DNA from: Phenylobacterium sp. Root700
GTDB taxonomy: Bacteria > Pseudomonadota > Alphaproteobacteria > Caulobacterales > Caulobacteraceae
Assembly: GCF_001429025.1 (NCBI RefSeq)
Contig: NZ_LMHT01000011.1
Span: 1-41,806, forward strand
Direction of reading: 5' to 3'
DNA length: 41,806 nucleotides
A program made the position numbers and the translations under genes. Each line of letters opens with the position of its first letter. Position 1 is the stretch's first letter. Below the pieces are notes generated by a model. That model searched no databases and had not been told where the DNA came from. It saw nothing but the letters and a program-made list of their open reading frames with translations. This document shows positions 36,363 to 41,806 of this stretch, piece by piece.

Positions 36363-36673
36363 CGCCGCCCGGCCAGGACCTGGATCGTATTGCCGCGAGC
36401 CTCGCAGTCCTCGGCGATCCGCCGGGCGACCTCGCGCACGCCGACCGGATAGGCTTCGCCGCCGCCGGCGATTTCCGACGACAGGCGCTCCACCTGGAGG
36501 AGGGCGCTCTCAAGAGCCTGGATATGCTCGCGGGCGAGGATCTTGGCCTCGGCCTGCAGCCGGCGGATGCGGTCGGAGAGGTTGGTTCCGGCCGGGACAG
36601 GGGCCTTCACCCCGTTATCGCTGTTATCGGCCACGACGCTCAGCGCGGTGGACGTACGCATTTGACTGACCAT
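36359..36673 (-). CDS. Coiled-coil protein, paralogue A of a tandem pair
   Basis: A 104-residue helical protein of unknown function. It shares with the next gene the blocks LSVVADNS, DRIRRLQAEAK, LAREHIQALE, VERLSSEIAGGGEAYPVGVRE and ARRIAEDCE, and the whole reads as one long amphipathic or coiled-coil helix with a C-terminal small domain. ATG at 36673 has GGGAG six bases upstream; an ATG four codons later (MRTSTALS) is possible. It has no signal peptide or catalytic motif. It sits downstream of paralogue B on the same strand, probably one transcript. Confidence 0.75.
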   Translation of the reverse strand: MVSQMRTSTALSVVADNSDNGVKAPVPAGTNLSDRIRRLQAEAKILAREHIQALESALLQVERLSSEIAGGGEAYPVGVREVARRIAEDCEARGNTIQVLAGRR

Positions 36674-36745
36674 CTGGTGCTCCCAAAGCTGCACAGTCTG
36701 ACCTGTGCGCTGCAGGACCGGCGCCAGCCGGATGGCTCGCGCGCC

Positions 36746-37036
36746 TCAGGCGCGCGAGGAGATGGCTTCGAGCGTCTGGACCTTCATCTCGCAATCCTCG
36801 GCCATTCGGCGGGACAGTTCACGGACCCCGGCCGGATAGGCGTCGCCGCCGTCGGCGATCTCGGACGAGAGCCGTTCGACCTCGATGATGGCCGCCTCCA
36901 GCGCCTTGATGTGCTCGCGAGCCAGGTTCTTGGCCTCGGCCTGCAGGCGGCGAATGCGCTCGGACAGGTCGCCACTAGGAAGGGGTTTGGTTTTCTCGGC
37001 CGAGTTGTCGGCCACGACAGAGAGAGGAGGAGACAT
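36746..37036 (-). CDS. Coiled-coil protein, paralogue B of a tandem pair
   Basis: A 96-residue paralogue of the next gene. Visible blocks: LSVVADNS, SERIRRLQAEAKNLAREHIK, ALEAAIIEVERLSSEIADGG, DAYPAGVRELSRRMAEDCE, TLEAISSRA. By eye about two thirds of positions agree with paralogue A. The conserved helical core with a G-G-D/E-A-Y-P motif suggests an oligomeric or protein-binding role, but nothing firmer. I believe relatives occur in other Caulobacterales; function unknown. The upstream region carries no clear promoter. uvrB lies further upstream on the same strand. Confidence 0.75.
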   Translation of the reverse strand: MSPPLSVVADNSAEKTKPLPSGDLSERIRRLQAEAKNLAREHIKALEAAIIEVERLSSEIADGGDAYPAGVRELSRRMAEDCEMKVQTLEAISSRA

Positions 37037-37287
37037 TGGCCTGACCCCAGGACAACGACATGCCGACGGTCCCCAGCGGACCGCCTCGACAGCGTCGCCC
37101 TAACGACAAAACTACGCACGAAGCGCGACAGTGGTTCCTGGCTCTGTGGCGTTGACGACGTTGCGTTGGCTGGTGTGGGGTTTGAGTGACAGGTCCTTCA
37201 CCCCAGCGTCGTAAAATCCGTGGTCACGCTCGAAGAAGCTGTGTTTCTTCAAGCAGCTAGCCAAGGGCGGGCCGGGAACCTTCCAGC
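37037..37287. other. Gene-free region between uvrB and the coiled-coil pair
   Basis: About 250 bp with no supported gene. GAAGAA and TTCTTC (37230-37250) form a short hairpin that could end the uvrB transcript. The rest may carry the promoter of the coiled-coil pair, but no clear -35/-10 is visible. Confidence 0.45.
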
Positions 37288-39561
<2,274 letters not shown>

Positions 39562-39615
39562 GGGCGAACGCTAGTCCGCCGAAGTGTCAGGACATGTCAG
39601 CAGCGTCGCGCGAGG

Positions 39616-40737
39616 TCAGGGCGTCTCGGCGGCCACGGTCGATGGCCGAACGTGGGCCTTGAGCTCCCTCAGGAATATGTCCGGCATGGCGATGACGGCG
39701 CTGTGGCCGCCGCCGGGGATCAACACCAGGCGTTTGCTGGGCGCCTGGAGCCGCTCGAAGTAGCTCTTCACCAGCACGGTCGGCGTCTGGATGTCTTCTT
39801 CGCCCTGCAGGAACACCACCGGCACGGGGATGACAGGGGCGGGAACGTCGTCGCTATAGGTCATCAGGGCCGGCAGCATCTTCCCGATCGAGAACTTGCC
39901 CGCGTCGAGCTAGGCGCGGATGTCCTTCAGGCCGTAGTCCGGCGCGAACAACAGGATGGGGATCAGGCTGCGATAGAGACCGCGCTCGCTCTCCGGCGGG
40001 TTGGCCTCCAGGATCTTGCGTTCGGCCAGCAACTCCTTGCGGCCCGCATAGGGTGGGGCGCCGATCGCCAGCAGCTTGGTCTCGGCCTTGGCGTCGCCCT
40101 TGGCGCGGACCTTTTGGAGCAGGGCGTCGAAGCCGACGGCCTCATTGCGCTGCATGTCCACCACCTGGCCGGCGCCGACATAGGTGTGGATCAGGTCGGG
40201 GCGGCGGCGAGACATCTCAACGCCCACCACGGAACCCCAGGACACCCCGACCAGCACGACCTTGTCCTTGCCCAACGTCTTCCGGGCGTGTTCGACCACG
40301 CCGATCCCATCGGCGGCGATGCGGTCGAGGGTGAGCGCGCCGGAGCCTGTTGTCCCGTGTCGGCTGAAAGTGCGCCCGGCCCCCGGCTGGTCCCATTGAA
40401 CGACCGTGAAGTCCTTCTCCCAGGACCGCAGGGCTTTGTATCCGACCGGCAGGAAGGCCACGCCCGGACCGCCGTGCAGCAGCACCAATACGGGGTTGGA
40501 TCGATCCTCTCCACGAATGGAGACCCATTGTTCGACGCCGTTGACGCGGATGAAGCCGGCTTGCGCGATCCCGTTCGGCGTGCGGATGGCCAGGGCCTCG
40601 GCGGCCTCATGCTGGCGCCATGTCCGATAGACGGCGAGGCCCGCCACGAGAACGAGAACCAAGCCCAGGACAACCAGAAGGCCTTTAGCCATTTTCCCCG
40701 CCCGTCGCATGCCGCGCCGTCTTTGGGCGCTGGCCAT
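39616..40737 (-). pseudogene. Alpha/beta hydrolase (S33-like) with in-frame amber codon
   Basis: An N-terminal membrane anchor or signal (GLLVVLGLVLVLVAGLAVY) is followed by a prolyl-iminopeptidase-like alpha/beta hydrolase: VLLHGGPGVAFLP, WDQPGAGRTFS, and the nucleophile motif GVSWGSVVG with Ser166. At codon 276 (39912-39910) a TAG stops the frame. The same frame continues for 98 codons and contains the other two catalytic residues, Asp315 (LQGEEDIQTP) and His345 (GGGHSA). The truncated product would lack them, so it should be inactive. Numbers use ATG at 40737; 40710 and 40692 are possible. It could be a recent pseudogene, a sequencing error, or a readthrough. The enzyme's substrate is unknown. 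Confidence 0.8.
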
Positions 40738-40785
40738 TGGGTTCGCAGCCTCGACGCGGCCGGAATCAACGATCATCGTAGCGCG

Positions 40786-41806
40786 ATGACGCAGCTGCGC
40801 GAGGCCTACATCACCGGGACCGGCGTCTTCCTGCCGGGGGAACCCGTACCGGTGGAGCGGATGGAAGATCACCTCGGCCGGATCGCCGGGCGTGACAGCC
40901 TGCTCGGCCGCCGGGCGCTGCGTTGGAACGGGGTCGAGACGCGGCACTATGCGCTCGCCGCCGACGGCCGGGCGACCCACTCCACCGCCGGCATGTGCGC
41001 TCAGGCCGTGCGGGCGGCGCTGGAGGCGGCGGCGCTTGAACCGGCGGATCTGAGCTTCCTGGCCGCGGCGACCACCCAGGGCGACTATTTGGTGCCGGGC
41101 CACGCGGCGAACGTCCACGGCGAGCTGGGCGGCGGCCCGTTGGAGATCGCCAGCTTTCAGTCGGTCTGCGGTTCGTCGCTGATGGCGGCCAAGGCGGCGT
41201 GGTTGTCGGTCCGGGCCGGCGAGCATGACGTGGCCGTGGCGGGGGCGAGCGAATTCTCCTCGCGCTGGTTCCAGCCCGCCTTCTACGAGGGCACCGCTCT
41301 GGTCGACGCCAAGGGGCGGCTGCGGGCCGAGGCCGACTACCTGCGCTTTACACTCTCGGACGGGGCCGGGGCGGTGGTGATGGAGCCCGCGCCGCGTCCG
41401 CAGGGCCTGTCGCTGAAGGTCGAGTTCATCGACCTCGTCTCGCTCGCCGACCGCTTCGATCCTTGCATGTGGGCCGGGGCTTCGGTGGAGGGGCGGACCG
41501 ACCCGCTGGCCACCTGGGCGTTCGCGGGGCCGGCGGCGGCCCATGCGGCGGGCGCGGTGGCGCTGTTGCAGGACTTCGAACTGCTGAAGCGGGTGATCCG
41601 CGCCTGGGTCGGGGTCTATCTGCAGAAGGTCGATCAGGGCCGGATCGTCCCTGGCCAGGTCGATCACCTGCTCTGTCACTACTCGGCGCGCTCGCTGCGC
41701 GAGGAGATCGTCTCCCTGCTGGAGAAGACCGCCGGGATGATCCCCGAGCAGAAGTGGTTCTCGAACCTGGCGAGCGTCGGCAATATCGGCTCGGCGTCGA
41801 TCTGGG
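40786..41806 (+). CDS. KAS III-like (DarB/StlD type) beta-ketoacyl synthase, 3' cut
   Basis: The first 340 codons of a KAS III-fold condensing enzyme, interrupted by the window end. Catalytic triad: Cys128 in FQSVCGSSLMAA, His298 in LLCHYSARSL, Asn333 in SVGNIGSASIW. The SVCGSSLMAAKAAWLSVRAG and AGASEFSSRWFQPAFYE blocks look like the DarB/StlD ketosynthases that make dialkylresorcinols or cyclohexanediones, rather than housekeeping FabH, which has a longer HQAN region. Classification is by motif memory, so a general 3-oxoacyl-ACP synthase III remains possible. ATG at 40786 starts with MTQLREAYITGTGVFLPG. Partner genes would lie beyond 41806. Confidence 0.8.
   Translation, partial: MTQLREAYITGTGVFLPGEPVPVERMEDHLGRIAGRDSLLGRRALRWNGVETRHYALAADGRATHSTAGMCAQAVRAALEAAALEPADLSFLAAATTQGDYLVPGHAANVHGELGGGPLEIASFQSVCGSSLMAAKAAWLSVRAGEHDVAVAGASEFSSRWFQPAFYEGTALVDAKGRLRAEADYLRFTLSDGAGAVVMEPAPRPQGLSLKVEFIDLVSLADRFDPCMWAGASVEGRTDPLATWAFAGPAAAHAAGAVALLQDFELLKRVIRAWVGVYLQKVDQGRIVPGQVDHLLCHYSARSLREEIVSLLEKTAGMIPEQKWFSNLASVGNIGSASIW

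Noticed and set aside
40738..41679. N-terminal extension of the hydrolase frame reaching 41679
   Set aside because: It is antisense to the ketosynthase, which has a complete catalytic set; the hydrolase membrane anchor begins near 40692-40737.

Overview
The window is high-GC alphaproteobacterial DNA. The best taxonomic clue is at 25.3-32.9 kb: a SciP-type DUF1153 protein next to the hook operon (flgE, flgD, fliK), with flgK-flgL divergent from it. As I recall, sciP also lies beside flgE in Caulobacter. With a CYP153 P450, a ScfR-type acyl-CoA regulator and Caulobacter-like intergenic hairpin repeats, this points to Caulobacterales (Caulobacter, Phenylobacterium or a close relative). It reads as ordinary chromosome. 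I see no rRNA, tRNA, CRISPR array, transposase or prophage block.

Layout. 0-5.3 kb: the 5' tip of a propionyl-CoA carboxylase beta gene (leftward), a divergent ScfR/PccR-type regulator, a membrane TolB-like/TPR protein, and an OprO/P-type porin. 5.3-9 kb: a CYP153 alkane hydroxylase-type P450 divergent from an Old Yellow Enzyme-type oxidoreductase, then an SMP-30/gluconolactonase-like gene. 9-13.6 kb: a leftward block in which thyA and folA are separated by a small secreted protein and a response regulator/histidine kinase pair, preceded by a DUF924 gene. 13.7-17.4 kb: ilvC with a clear promoter and terminator, an M23 peptidase, and otsA, which appears to start at CTG. 17.4-20.7 kb: a VOC protein divergent from a thioesterase, a TrmN6-like methyltransferase and a polyprenyl diphosphate synthase. 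20.8-25.3 kb: 3-hydroxybutyrate dehydrogenase with a patatin-like protein, a GNAT protein coupled to fumC, and a stand-alone RusA-like nuclease. 25.3-32.9 kb: the flagellar hook block. 33-41.8 kb: mnmA, a thiolase, a DUF3617 lipoprotein, a small GNAT protein, two tandem paralogous coiled-coil proteins, uvrB, an alpha/beta hydrolase broken by an in-frame amber codon, and the first 340 codons of a KAS III-type ketosynthase cut by the window edge.

How the genes work together. Several genes handle acyl-CoA or lipid carbon: pccB and its regulator, the P450, the thioesterase, 3-hydroxybutyrate dehydrogenase with its patatin neighbour, the thiolase and the ketosynthase. A TTTGTAAA/TTTGCAAA-type element lies at the pccB/regulator junction, and a related one lies upstream of the thioesterase, so they may share control. 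The hook block has two divergent sigma-54 promoters of identical form, TGGCGC-N5-TTGC, one for fliK-flgD-flgE and one for flgK-flgL. The most distinctive signals elsewhere are regulatory or at gene starts: apparent CTG (otsA) and possibly ATT (porin) initiation, a palindrome covering the thiolase ribosome-binding site, palindromic operators in two divergent intergenic regions, and the coiled-coil pair beside uvrB.
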